Below are positions 1 to 9,125 of a stretch of 64,000 nucleotides of DNA, one piece after another; the first letter of the stretch is position 1, and the number at the start of each line of letters is the position of its first letter. This DNA comes from Euglena gracilis (lineage: Eukaryota > Euglenida > Euglenophyceae > Euglenales), in NCBI GenBank assembly GCA_039621445.1, contig CP154954.1:64562891-64626890 (forward strand). Direction: 5' to 3'. Under the pieces are notes generated by a model. That model did no database searches. It saw only the letters and a list, made by a program, of their open reading frames with translations, and was not told the origin of the DNA. The position numbers and the translations under genes were made by a program.

Positions 1-735
1 CCTGGGGCCCAGCTTCAAGGCTATGGCAGCCATCATTCAAAAGGGCATAGTGCCCAGTTTCATGGAAACAGAAGCTGGGGGGTTTGATTTTGAGGGTGCT
101 CGGTGAAAAGTTGGACATAACTTTCCCCACTGGGGTCCTCCCCTGCTGGGATTCCAGCCAGGGGAAGCAAGCCAAAGCCAAGATAGGTTGCATCATATCC
201 CACAGGGAAATTCACGCAAGGTGGATTCTCTGGGGATCCAAGAGGGACAAAGAAGGCACAACAGAAGTCCTGGAGAGAAGGTCGATGGAGGCCAGGAAGG
301 CCAGGGGGCCCTGAAGGCCAATGGAGGCCACCACAAACAAGAACATCCACACCACATCAGACCTTGGGGGGGCAAAGCTTGGCTCAGACGGGGCCCCCCA
401 GAAGATAATCAGCCCGGACCCCCCAGCCTTCTATGTACCTCCCCACTGCAGACACAGACCTTCCTCCATCATTCAAAAACAGGGGTAAAGCCTGTCTTTG
501 TGAAGCCTATGGCAGGGCAAGCTGCAGCCCCAGTGATGGGGCCCAGGACCCAAGACCAGGTGATTCCACAGGACCCAGATGATGGGGCCTGTGGAGTCCT
601 CTGACACATTACACCCAGGGGTGCCCCCTTACAGGGCCCTGCAGGCCGTCATTTCCCATTTGGTCAAAGCAGGAGCCAGGAGAGAGGTATTAAACTTGAT
701 CAGGGAGGGGGTTATGGAAGGTCTTCCCCTCCCCC
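1..735 (+). pseudogene. DIRS-like element copy A: ORF1 (gag-like) remnant
   Basis: This is the upstream, structural-protein-like part of a DIRS-like retrotransposon cut by the window edge. One frame at the start reads a Gly/His/Gln-rich repeat (QGYGSHHSKGH) that recurs at 5.84-5.90 kb in another copy. Nucleotide similarity to 7,577-7,866 is clear around the shared CTCCCCACTGCAGACACAG stretch (about 437) and the GTATTAAACTTGATCAGG stretch (about 687). No frame stays open across the region, so it is a decayed gene. Its function as a nucleic-acid-binding ORF1 is inferred only from its position before the reverse transcriptase. Confidence 0.5.
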
Positions 736-1625
736 ACGGACGTCCTTAAAATTTCCCTTCAAAAAGAACCAGGAAATCAGCACTGCCCAGAAAATTTTGG
801 CAGAATACGAATGTGCAGGAGCGACCAGGCAAATCCCCCCAGAGGAGGCAAAACATTTTGTCCCTTACTTCATCTTTCAAAAAAAGAAGGGCAGAAGATA
901 AAGGAAATATTCAGCTCAGATTGTCCACAGTTAAATCTCCACTTCACCCCCCAGAAGATGAATCAGGAACACATGGGAAACTCTTCCCATATTTAAGAAA
1001 GGGTTGGTTTTGTGGAAAATTGATCTGAAAGATGCTTTTTTTCACCTAAAGCTGGACAGCAGCCTCGAAAAACATGTTTGCATGGAAGTGGGGCGGTAAC
1101 TTGGCAGTTTCAAGCTGCATGCTTTGGCATCAGCGGACGGCCACAAAAATTTATGACTCTCATGAGGTCTGGGAAAGAAAACGGAGAAAGGAGGGAAAGG
1201 TGGTTTTCATCTACCTGGACGACATTTTGCTGTTAGGCCACAGCAAAAAGACTGCAGCCCAACATTGGACAGAAAAAAAAAGTCATTTAGTGGTAGTTTT
1301 CAGATTAAACCTCCCCAAATCCTGTCTGGAACCTATGCAGGAAATGAAATATCTGGGCCAGTGGGTCAATTTTAAAAAGGGCCGACCAGAAATTCCTCAG
1401 GAATAACTAAAATACCCCAGAAAGGAGCTAGGCAAAGTGTTTACAGCACAAAAAATGAGCTGCAGAAAACTCAGTTCGATTGTGGGTCAAGTCAGAAGCG
1501 ACTTGTTCTCAATGCCATTTCTCAAAACTCTTACAGATCAACGTTGCAAAATGGTGGACCTGCACACAAAGTGGGGTTGGGACCACACCCTCCCAGAAAA
1601 CTCCCAGAACTCCCAGAAAACATTA
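736..1625 (+). pseudogene. DIRS-like copy A: reverse transcriptase remnant
   Basis: This is a collinear but broken reverse transcriptase of a DIRS-like element. Recognisable parts in order are an NLHFTPQ segment near 930-955, a WQFQAACFG-like stretch near 1,100-1,130, and FIYLDDILLL with the catalytic YLDD at 1,212-1,223, followed by FRLNLPKSCLEP and KYLGQWVNF up to 1,406. Several frame changes and the stop after PQE at 1,404 kill it. Near 1,610-1,640 the sequence jumps directly to tyrosine recombinase sequence, so RNase H, the NPP domain and the recombinase N-terminus (over 1 kb in copy C) are missing. It is the only family-1 copy here whose RT halves are in one orientation. Confidence 0.7.
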
Positions 1626-1639
1626 TAAGAAATTCAAAA

Positions 1640-2190
1640 CACCGCTCAGAACTGTCTGTGAAAGAGCTCAGAAACAGACTCATCATTTGTTGGAGGCTGT
1701 TGGCCCTCCACAAGGGGGTTGACCTAGCTGTAACCCAACGAAAAGTCAGTTTTGTGTGAGAAATTTTTTTCATTTTTTTGCAAAGGACAGGGTGGCAGCA
1801 TCCCTGGTTGGAGGACATTTTGAACTTGCCACGCAGCCCCCTCATTGGCCCTGGCGTTTATTGAAAAAGTATGTGGAAAGGACAGTCCACATGGTTGGGC
1901 ACAAAAACAATTTGTTATGGTCTTCGGATGGTAAAAGATCTTTGACCTCAGACAGAGTGAATTCCCTCACCAAAGAAGTGTTGCAAGAGGGGGGGTAGGC
2001 ACCACCCACTGGAAACCCCACAGCACCAGAGGGGCTGGGGTTTTATGGTGGAAAAATGCTGGTTTGCAAGTGGGGGAAGTCCAGCAACTTGGTCAGTGGA
2101 AAAATTTTGGAGCCTTTCAAGCACATTGTTTTAGGCCGGGAGTCGTATCAAAAAATCAACAAATTATGGCCCAAAGTGGGGTGCACAGTG
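1640..2190 (+). pseudogene. DIRS-like copy A: tyrosine recombinase fragment
   Basis: This encodes the middle and C-terminal parts of a DIRS-type tyrosine recombinase, the integration enzyme of this class. Motifs are RNRLIICWRLLALHKGVDLA (about 1,665-1,725), LKKYVERTVHMVGHKNN (about 1,860-1,912), NSLTKEVLQEGG (to 1,996) and the last catalytic box EVQQLG.WKNFGAFQAH (about 2,076-2,126). The nucleophile position reads Cys (TGT, 2,127-2,129) where the 33.9-kb copy has Tyr in HYLRLG, so this copy would be inactive even without its frame breaks at about 1,745 and 1,998. Confidence 0.65.
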
Positions 2191-2690
2191 CCTCACCATC
2201 ACGCAGTGCGGAGCCCGAATGGTCTCGGTCTCCCACGACACAAAAAAGGGGAGAAAGGGATCAAGGGGGCAAAGCACAAGAAGTTGGTGAGCCCAAACCC
2301 CCGCCCAAAAAAAAACAGCAGAAAAAGAAAGACGTCCCATCCAGGAAGGGGGCCCCCGACCAATCACCCCAACCACACACCCAGAAATACACCAGAAAGA
2401 GACAGCCGTTCCCACCTCGGGGGGGGGGCCACCGTGACCACGTGCGAGGGGGTGGGGGGGGGGGGCGGGGCCAGGACGGTTCAGCTTCGCCAAGGTGTCG
2501 GAGGAGGCCTCATCATCGCCAACTCCGGCAACAAAGGCGCAGTAAGAAGCACCCCCGCGCACGCACAAACACATTAGAACAGAGCAGACGGCAAGGACAG
2601 CAGGGCCTCACCATCGACACCTCGGGGTCCGAATTTTGCCATTGTGAAGCCATCTGTTGCTCGCCGGCGAAGAATTGCATCTGATTTGGC
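2191..2690 (+). repeat. DIRS-like family 1, 3' tail region (copy A)
   Basis: This charged and Arg-rich tail follows the recombinase in the same open frame to 2,684. Near-identical sequence follows the recombinase at 29,240-29,640, and a related version lies inverted at 33,490-33,860. The translated tail contains KRGERDQGGKAQE and, later, RCRRRPHHRQLRQQRRSKK; the second motif is conserved in the 29.5-kb copy. It is either a basic C-terminal extension or part of the element's terminal repeat read in one frame. Confidence 0.45.
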
Positions 2691-2854
2691 CCAAAATGCC
2701 AGCCAACTCCTGTTTTGATATGTAATATTTTTTCACCATTTTTCCCAGATCCTGTTTTCTTTTTTTGGGGGGGCACCTTTTACTTTTCCCTCTTGGAAGC
2801 TTAGTTGAAACCCAAGATGGTTTACGATTTGGGTGGGCTACAGGGTGGACCTTT
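2691..2854. other. Junction between two DIRS-like remnants
   Basis: A short T-rich stretch with a run of T and G near 2,760-2,772 separates plus-strand family 1 from the minus-strand third family. No coding signal is seen. Confidence 0.4.
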
Positions 2855-3214
2855 TTACATTGATTTTGATTCCTGATTGATTAAAACCCTGACCACTGTG
2901 TTCAGGTGATTTTGTAAGGTGTTGTGTTGCGACCACCAGTAAATATCGTCCAGGGAAATAAATACCTGGATGCCCCTTTTCCTCCACAGCTTTTCGAATG
3001 TTTTCATCACTGGCATGAAAAATTGTGGCGTTACATTCAGGCCAAAACAGCCTGCCTGGAATTCCCAGGTCTGCCCCCCCACCTGATGTCTCAGAAATGG
3101 TCTTAGGGCCTGGCTCACTGGGATATGTCTGTTTTTGCTGCCCAGTGTCCTATTTCCAAATCTGAAAAAATGTGCTGGATGTGATCCAGCTTGAAATGTT
3201 TCAAGTGGAACCAT
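2855..3214 (-). pseudogene. DIRS-like family 3: reverse transcriptase fragment
   Basis: This is a 119-codon minus-strand open frame from the catalytic core of a DIRS-like reverse transcriptase. It reads WEFQAGCFGLNVTPQFF and then FISLDDIYW, matching the FQAACFGL and YLDDILL regions of the other copies. The active-site motif is SLDD at 2,945-2,956, with Tyr replaced by Ser, which is expected to weaken catalysis. The fragment stops shortly after the thumb begins. Its sequence is clearly diverged from families 1 and 2. The matching ORF1 region lies upstream on the same strand at 3.4-4.8 kb. Confidence 0.65.
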
Positions 3215-3399
3215 TCATTTCATTCCCTGCAATTGCTTCTTCATCTCCATTTTGTCTGCCCCCCCCTCTGGTTTTGAAATCAGAAACCGGGGATCAGGTG
3301 CTGGGTGGGCGAAGGATCCAGATTTTGGGTTGGTTTACGGATCCAGATTTTTGTAATCCTGCATTTTTTCTGCTGGGGGTTGTTTCAAATTTGCCTTGG

Positions 3400-4790
3400 G
3401 TTTTGGGTGGGTGGACAATTTTTGTGGGCTGACACAGCGGGGTTGAATGTTATCCCTGATGAGTTGATATGTTGTTGTTGGGGGGGGGGCTTTTTTTGTA
3501 CACCATGTCAAGCTTTTTGCAACCTTTGATGAAGGGGGGTGTCTCCCCATATTTACTCCACGGAATTTGTTTCCTGGATAAGATGATTTTGGGGGGGTGG
3601 GATGGGGATGTTGGACATTTTATGCTTTTTTTGAAACCTCTGATGGAGGGGGGTGTCTCCCTTCATTTCCTCCATTGAATTTTTTTTCTGGGTAAGATGA
3701 TTTTTGGGTGGCTGGGCTGGGGGTGTTGGACATTGCACCCCTAGGTCCTCTAGGGCTTGGGCCCTTGGAAAAAGAATTTTGTTCTGGGGGGATGTGAATG
3801 CACTCTCTCCCTCTCTGCTCGCCTCTCTGGAGGACCTTCTTGTTGGAAGACATACCATATGGCTTAATGCCCCTGATTGGCCTATCAGGACTTCTCCATG
3901 TTGTTGTGGTTGGTTGACATACCATAAGGGGGCCTCTGTGAGCCTCCCCCTTGATTGAATAAATGGAAATTGAGAAATAAATTTTGGAGGGGTTTCTGCC
4001 CTTCCCTCCAAAAGGGCCACTGTGGGTCCCTTTTCCTCCTGGGGCTGGGTCATTGAAAAATCCACTGTGGGTCCCTTTTTCCCCCTTTTTTTGGCAGAGG
4101 GCCACTGTGGGTCCCTCGGGGTATTTCTCCAGCAGCTTCCTTAGCTTCTTTGTGGCCACTGTGGGTCCACCCTGCTGGTCTCCAAGGTCTCCATGTGCAA
4201 ATGTTTCTCCATAATCCATCTGTTGGTCTAGGCCTCGGTTTTTTCTTGGCCTCCAACCCTCTGGAAATCTGGGGGTGGCTGCTGTGGCCCCCCCTTTTCC
4301 CCTGGAGAGGGGAAAATGTGCAAGATGAATTGGCAGGGTTTGACAGACCTTTTCTGCCCCTTCCTGAGGAGATTTACTTGTAAAACGGGCCCCCATGACC
4401 CCTGTAGTGTTGACATCCTTGGCCATCCTTGGCCATTCCATCTCCCCATCCTTTAGCCAGTTTGTGTACGGGTGAGATGCCCCACATGTGTGGGCTGTGG
4501 TTGTTCAGTTGTGGAGCATTTTGGGCCGCATGGCCCATCCTTTGCCCACCAAGGGCTGGAGCTGACTTTTTCTTCTGCGCTCTCTGGTCACAGTGGTCCA
4601 AGGGCGGTTGCCGTCACTGGAGGGGAGGGGGTTTGGCTGGGAAATTTCTGGTGTGGGGGTCTGGGGGGGAAACGGCCACGGTTTGCCACGTTTTGACGGC
4701 ATCTTCAAGTGCTCTAGCTTCTGCGGCCACTGCTCCAGGACGTCCGTTGCCATGAAATTCCAATTCCTTCTCCGCTGCATTTCTCACTAA
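3400..4790 (-). pseudogene. DIRS-like family 3: ORF1 (gag-like) region with internal repeats
   Basis: This minus-strand region precedes the family 3 reverse transcriptase, where ORF1 normally lies. Its longest open frame is 273 codons (3,620-4,441). It contains two copies of a 114-bp tandem unit (3,521-3,634 and 3,635-about 3,745). It also has four copies of CCACTGTGGGTCC at 4,017, 4,062, 4,102 and 4,156, which encode GPTVA or THSG repeats. No catalytic motif is visible. Assignment as a structural protein rests on position only. Confidence 0.4.
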
Positions 4791-4819
4791 AGTCAAATTT
4801 TAAAATTGATAACTGAATT

Positions 4820-5300
4820 CTCAATTGATACTCCTCTGGTTCGTGTTCTTCTGGGTATTAAATTGATATTGACTTCTTTTCGCGGATCTTCTTCGTTCGT
4901 GAACTCTTTTCATTTCATCTGGGAGTCGAAGGGCAAGTTGGGAATCAGCCAACTCAGGCGAAAAAGGCAGTAAGCGGGACCTCCTAACCCAGCGCTGCGA
5001 GAAATCACACGCCGAGCACGGCATGGCCTCGCAATGTCTTTGTGCTTCGCCCTCGGTGTCCCTTCCTCCTTTTCGGCTTGTCTCGAGGGAGTACAATTCT
5101 TGTGCTTTGCCCTCTTGGTCCGAGCAGTCCTTGCCGGCTGTCTGTTCTAGTTTGCTTGTGTGTGCTGGGGTGCTTCTTTCCGCTTTTTGTTGCCGGAGTT
5201 GGCTGATTCCTAATTCTGCCCTGCGACCACAAGGAGAAAGAATTTCAACTCAACGAGTTCAACAACGTTCACTACAGCGACCGTCAATACAGAGGAGGAA
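4820..5300 (+). repeat. DIRS-associated terminal-type repeat (copy at 5 kb)
   Basis: The block contains TTGTGCTTCGCCCTCG (5,038) and CTCGAGGGAGTAC (5,080-5,092), followed by CCCTCTTGGTCCG. The same words recur near 29.6, 30.0, 33.75 and 35.04-35.25 kb, always at edges of DIRS-like remnants. They are likely parts of the elements' terminal repeats. No gene is seen. Confidence 0.4.
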
Positions 5301-6237
5301 GAGCAATTGAGATGATAACGCAAAGCGGAGGAAGAAAATTTTGATTTCCATGAAAGTCGCAACATACCTGGTGTCCAGCAGCCAAGCAGAGCAACAAAGA
5401 ACCTCTGCCAAGGCAGCAGAAGCTGGAGAAGATGGAGTTCCAGCAGGCTCCGGAGCAACCCACAGGAACCAAGCTGTCAAGCAGCATTACAACGAGTTTC
5501 AAGGAAGAAACCTGAAGTGGAGAAGAGTGGAGGATCAGCAGGCGCTGGAGACGATGACGGAGCAGGAGCGGAGCACCAATCCGTGGCCGTCGCAACCCCC
5601 CACCTTCCAATTTTCCGGAAAATTTTCAATTCCATCAGTTCGACGACGGCCATTGACCCTGTACATTGGTGGTCAGAAAGTCGAGGAGACAAAGACACCA
5701 GCAGCCCACAGCCCAGAGGGATAGAAATGTGCAGACAGGTCTGGAAGACTATCCCCCCGTTTTCACACTGCCAACCACACCCAGGGGGAACATTCCAAGG
5801 GAAAAACGACTGCATCGAGGGCATGGCGACCCTTTTCAACAAGGATATGGCAGCCATCATCATCAAGGACATGGAGCACATCTGCAAGGCTATGGTAGCC
5901 AGAAGCAAATGCTGCAATCTTGCCCCAGAGGAAAGGTATGTCCTGCTTGCCCCACAGGTCTCTCAAACATAAACTCCTCAGCAGCTGTCAATCAATGCAG
6001 CAAGCAGCCCCTCCCTTCGGGGACAGAAGGCCAATGGAGGCCATTGTATTCAAAGTCAAGAGGCCAATGGAGGCCAGTGGAGGAATGAAGACATCAACGC
6101 CAGTGCAGGCCACTTCAATGAAAAAAATAGAAGGCCATTGGTGGCCAACATATGATTCAATATTACGACATCAGCTCTTGGGGGGAGCCCCAAGATTGGC
6201 TGCAACCGGGCCCCCCCAGAAGATAATCAGCCCAGAT
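5301..6237 (+). pseudogene. DIRS-like ORF1 remnant (second plus-strand copy)
   Basis: Three overlapping frames (5,341-5,724, 5,517-5,972 and 5,666-6,088) together cover an ORF1-like protein. The third frame reads QGYGSHHHQGHGAHLQGYGS at 5,840-5,900, the same Gly/His/Gln repeat as at the window start. The GAGGCCAATGGAGGCC motif (about 6,027-6,080) and the AGAAGATAATCAGCCC block (6,219-6,234) also match 285-415. The protein is broken by frame changes. No enzyme motif is seen. Confidence 0.45.
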
Positions 6238-6640
6238 ACCTGTGTGGTTGGGTCCTCGGCTCAGTGTGTTGTGACAGCCCTTGTCCAATGACACTTGGGG
6301 TGACAAACGTCTGGCCCAGGCCAGCCTGTAATGGGCAGTGCCGGACAGCCTCCTACTGCAAACTTGGGCTTTTCCACTGGCATTTTCCCACTGCTTCACT
6401 GAAAGTTTCCAAAATCTTTCGCACGGGCAGGGGATCAAATCTTGAAGATCTTTGCCAATGCCCGTGACCAAGTCCAAGCAAACTGATACACTGTTTGCCA
6501 TAGGCTTCCACTGTAATGCAGAATGAAACACAGAATTCCCAGATTAAGATTTTGGTATGAACCCTTTTTTTCTGGCAATGCCTAATTCAGAAAACTCTGG
6601 AGATTCCTCTTAAAAAGGCTGTCCGCCACACACACACACA
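6238..6640 (+). repeat. 400-bp direct repeat, copy 1
   Basis: This starts with TGTGTGGTTGGGTCCTCGGC and ends with GGCTGTCCGCCACACACACA. It matches 7,198-7,573 closely, including the GACAAAC(G/T)TCTGGCC segment and a TTTTTTTCTGGCAATG stretch. Copy 2 is followed directly by the family 1 element sequence, which suggests that this repeat belongs to the 5' terminal region of family 1. Confidence 0.7.
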
Positions 6641-7197
6641 CACCCCTTCCTGAACAATTGTTGTGCAATTGCCCAGGCATTCGCAGCACAGCGGACAGAC
6701 GGGCCACTTAGCCCCTCGCAGAGCATGGAGAAGAGACAGACACACAGAAGTTGAAGACGGAGAAAACGATCAAACCGTGACATTTACTGCCGCAGAACAC
6801 CACCAGCAGACAGCATCACATCAGTGCCAAATCTTCACGGCAGACGGTTTTATCGGTTAACCCACAACCCATGGCAATTGTAACAACTGGGATGTCGAAG
6901 GCACCAAATGACCACCATCTCGTTCTCCAGTGCGTGCCTCACGGCTCATCTCGATGCTCCACCGGTGCTCGATTCTGTTGTACGTGCCTCACGGCTCATC
7001 ACCATCTCCAGTTCAATGACAATGACATGCAATCTTCAATGACATCTGCAGCAATGTACAATGCAAAGAACAGCCATCAGCTGCAGCCAGTGGTCCACCA
7101 ATGACAATGTAATGACAGTCCACCAGATCACCATCTGAGTGCCAATCTGCTTCGTGCCCAACAGGATCGCTTGTACTGGACACCTCTCATATCAGTT
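6641..7197 (+). other. Spacer between the two 400-bp repeats
   Basis: A 19-nt word TGCCTCACGGCTCATC(T/A) occurs twice (about 6,936 and 6,985), and there are many CA(G/T) triplets. Short open frames only; no recognisable product. Confidence 0.3.
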
Positions 7198-7573
7198 TGT
7201 GTGTGGTTGGGTCCTCGGCTCAGTGTGTTGTGACAGCCCTTGTCCAATGACACTTGGGGTGACAAACTTCTGGCCAAGGCCAACCTGTAATGTGCAATGC
7301 TGGACAGCCTCCTACTGCTAACTTGGGCTTTTCCACTGGCATTTTCCCACTTCATCACTGCAGTTTCCAAAATCTTTTGCACAGCAGGGGAACAAATCTG
7401 GAAGATCTTTGCCAATGCCCATGACCAAGTCCAAGGCTGCCACTGTAATACAGAATTAAACACAGAATTCCCAGATTAAGATTTTTGTCAGAACCCTTTT
7501 TTTCTGGCAATCCCTAATTCAGAAAGCTCTGGACATTGATCTTTTAAAGGCTGTCCGCCACACACACACACCA
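7198..7573 (+). repeat. 400-bp direct repeat, copy 2
   Basis: This is the second copy of the repeat at 6,238-6,640, slightly shorter through small deletions. It ends in a CA run and leads directly into copy B of the family 1 DIRS-like element. Confidence 0.7.
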
Positions 7574-7576
7574 GCT

Positions 7577-7866
7577 CTATATGTACCTCCCCACTGCAGA
7601 CACAGACCTTTCCCCATCCTTCAAATCAGGGGGAAATCCTGTCCTTGGAAAGCCCTACGATAGGGCCAGCTGCAGCCCCAGTGCTGGGGCAACCAAGGGG
7701 AAGGGCCCTTGTGATGGGGCCTGTGGAATCCCCAGACACATTACACCCAGGGGTGTAATGCCCCCTTACAAGGCCCTGCAGGCCAGCCTTCCCCATTGCA
7801 TCAAAGCAGGTCCCAGCAGAGAGGTATTGAACCTGATAACGGAGACGGTTATGGCAGATCATCCCC
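7577..7866 (+). pseudogene. DIRS-like copy B: ORF1 end
   Basis: This is the plus-strand homologue of 432-735 in copy A, sharing CTCCCCACTGCAGACACAG and GAGGTATTGAACCTGATAA. It has a small internal duplication around GGGGTGTAATGCCCC. At 7,866 the homology to copy A stops and continues on the other strand. Confidence 0.55.
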
Positions 7867-8350
7867 TGATGAAAACTACCTTTTCTTCCTTTCTCCATTT
7901 TCTTTCCCAGACTCTCATGACAGTGGTAAATTTCTGTGGCAGGCTGCTTAAACCACAACATGCAGCTTGAAACTGCCACGTTTCCACCCCACTTGTATAC
8001 AAACATGTTTTTTCAGGGTGCTGTGCAGCTTTAGGTGAAAATAAGCATCTTTCAGATCGATTTTTCCACAGAACCAACCCCTTCTTAAGTTTGAGAACCT
8101 TGCTTCCCATGTTTTCCAGCCTGAACGTCTGGGGGGTGAAGTGGATATTTAACTGTCGACAATCTGAAATTAGTCTTCCCTTGGTCTTTCCCCCCTTTTT
8201 TTGGAAGTGATGAAATAAGAGACAAAATGTTTTGCCTCTTCTGGGGGGATCTGCCTGGTTGTCCTTGCAAATTCGTATTCTCTCAGAATTTCCTGGGCCG
8301 CCAATATTTCTTGGGGGGTTTTGAAGAGAGCTTTTAAAGACATCTGATGA
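7867..8350 (-). pseudogene. DIRS-like copy B: inverted RT core segment
   Basis: This 484-bp segment is the copy A region of about 735-1,215 placed in reverse orientation. On the minus strand it reads GRLISDCRQLNIHFTPQTF, an LVLWK-type stretch, WQFQAACCGL and RKEEKVVFI, which are the fingers and palm of the DIRS reverse transcriptase up to just before the YLDD motif. Both ends carry the word CTGATGA on the plus strand (7,866-7,872 and 8,344-8,350). The YLDD motif is split by the right breakpoint, so no functional enzyme can be made. Confidence 0.75.
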
Positions 8351-9010
8351 CGACATTTTAGTGTTAGCCCCCAGCAAAAACACAGCAGCCCAACATTTGG
8401 CAGAAGTGAAAACAGACCTTTTACTGGCAGGTTTCAGATTAAACCTCCCTAAACTCTGTCTGGACCCCACACAGGAAATAAAACATTTGGGCAAATGGAT
8501 CAATTTGAAAAAAAGGCCAACTGGAAATTCCTCAGGAAAAACTAAGATCCTTAAGAAAGGAGCTGGGTAAAGTGCTCACAGCACAGAAAATGAGCTGCAG
8601 AAAACTCAGTTCTATTGTGGGACAAGTCAGAAGCTATTTAGTTTCAGTACCATTTCTCAGAATTCTGACAAATCAACTTTGCAAAATGGTGGATTTGAAC
8701 ACAAAGTGGGGTTAGGACCACACCCTAACTGTTTCCCAGGGGTTCAAAGACCTAATTGTGGAAGTCAAAGCCTTTTTACAGCCAGGTTTTGGCAGGCCAT
8801 TTCGTTCACAGGCCTCTCAAAAACTCTTTTCAGACAGCAGCACCTGGCAATGGGGGGGGGGGCTGGACAATGATTCAGGCCAAAAGGTGCAGGATTTCTG
8901 GAGGGACTTACATGTCCTTCATATCAATCAAAAAGATTTGCAGGCTGCAGTGGAAACGGTGAAAGCACTGGCCAAACCAAAGAAAAAAATTGTGCTTCAT
9001 GTGGAAAGCC
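8351..9010 (+). pseudogene. DIRS-like copy B: RT C-terminus and RNase H start
   Basis: Plus-strand continuation after the inversion: DILVLAPSKNTAAQH, FRLNLPKLCLDP, HLGKWINLKK, then a thumb region with ENELQKTQFYC-like DNA in changed frames, and finally the RNase H start HINQKDLQAAVETVKA (about 8,920-8,965). It is almost identical to 27,306-27,966. At 9,010 it is cut in the middle of an RNase H codon block by the 115-bp repeat of the big Gypsy element. Confidence 0.7.
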
Positions 9011-9011
9011 T

Positions 9012-9125
9012 GTAGGGGTTGCCCCCCCTGAGGTCCCTGTGAAGGGACCCCTGGTTGCGCAACCCGCGTAGGATCGTTTTTATTTGAGCCCACCTGGTGG
9101 GGGTTTTCCCCTTGGAGGAAAAATG
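9012..9125 (-). repeat. 115-bp terminal direct repeat, left copy
   Basis: This starts TGTAGGGGTTGCC and ends GGAGGAAAAATGGG. It interrupts the RNase H of DIRS copy B. It contains five short perfect hairpins, including GGTCCCT-GTGA-AGGGACC, GGTTGCGCAACC and CCCACC-T-GGTGGG. It is nearly identical to 26,930-27,045. Likely a short LTR or its conserved end. Confidence 0.65.

Noticed and set aside
7866-8350. CTGATGA words as hammerhead ribozyme cores
   Set aside because: CTGATGA matches the core, but no following GAAA and cleavage-stem arrangement could be found at 7,866, 8,344 or 27,299.
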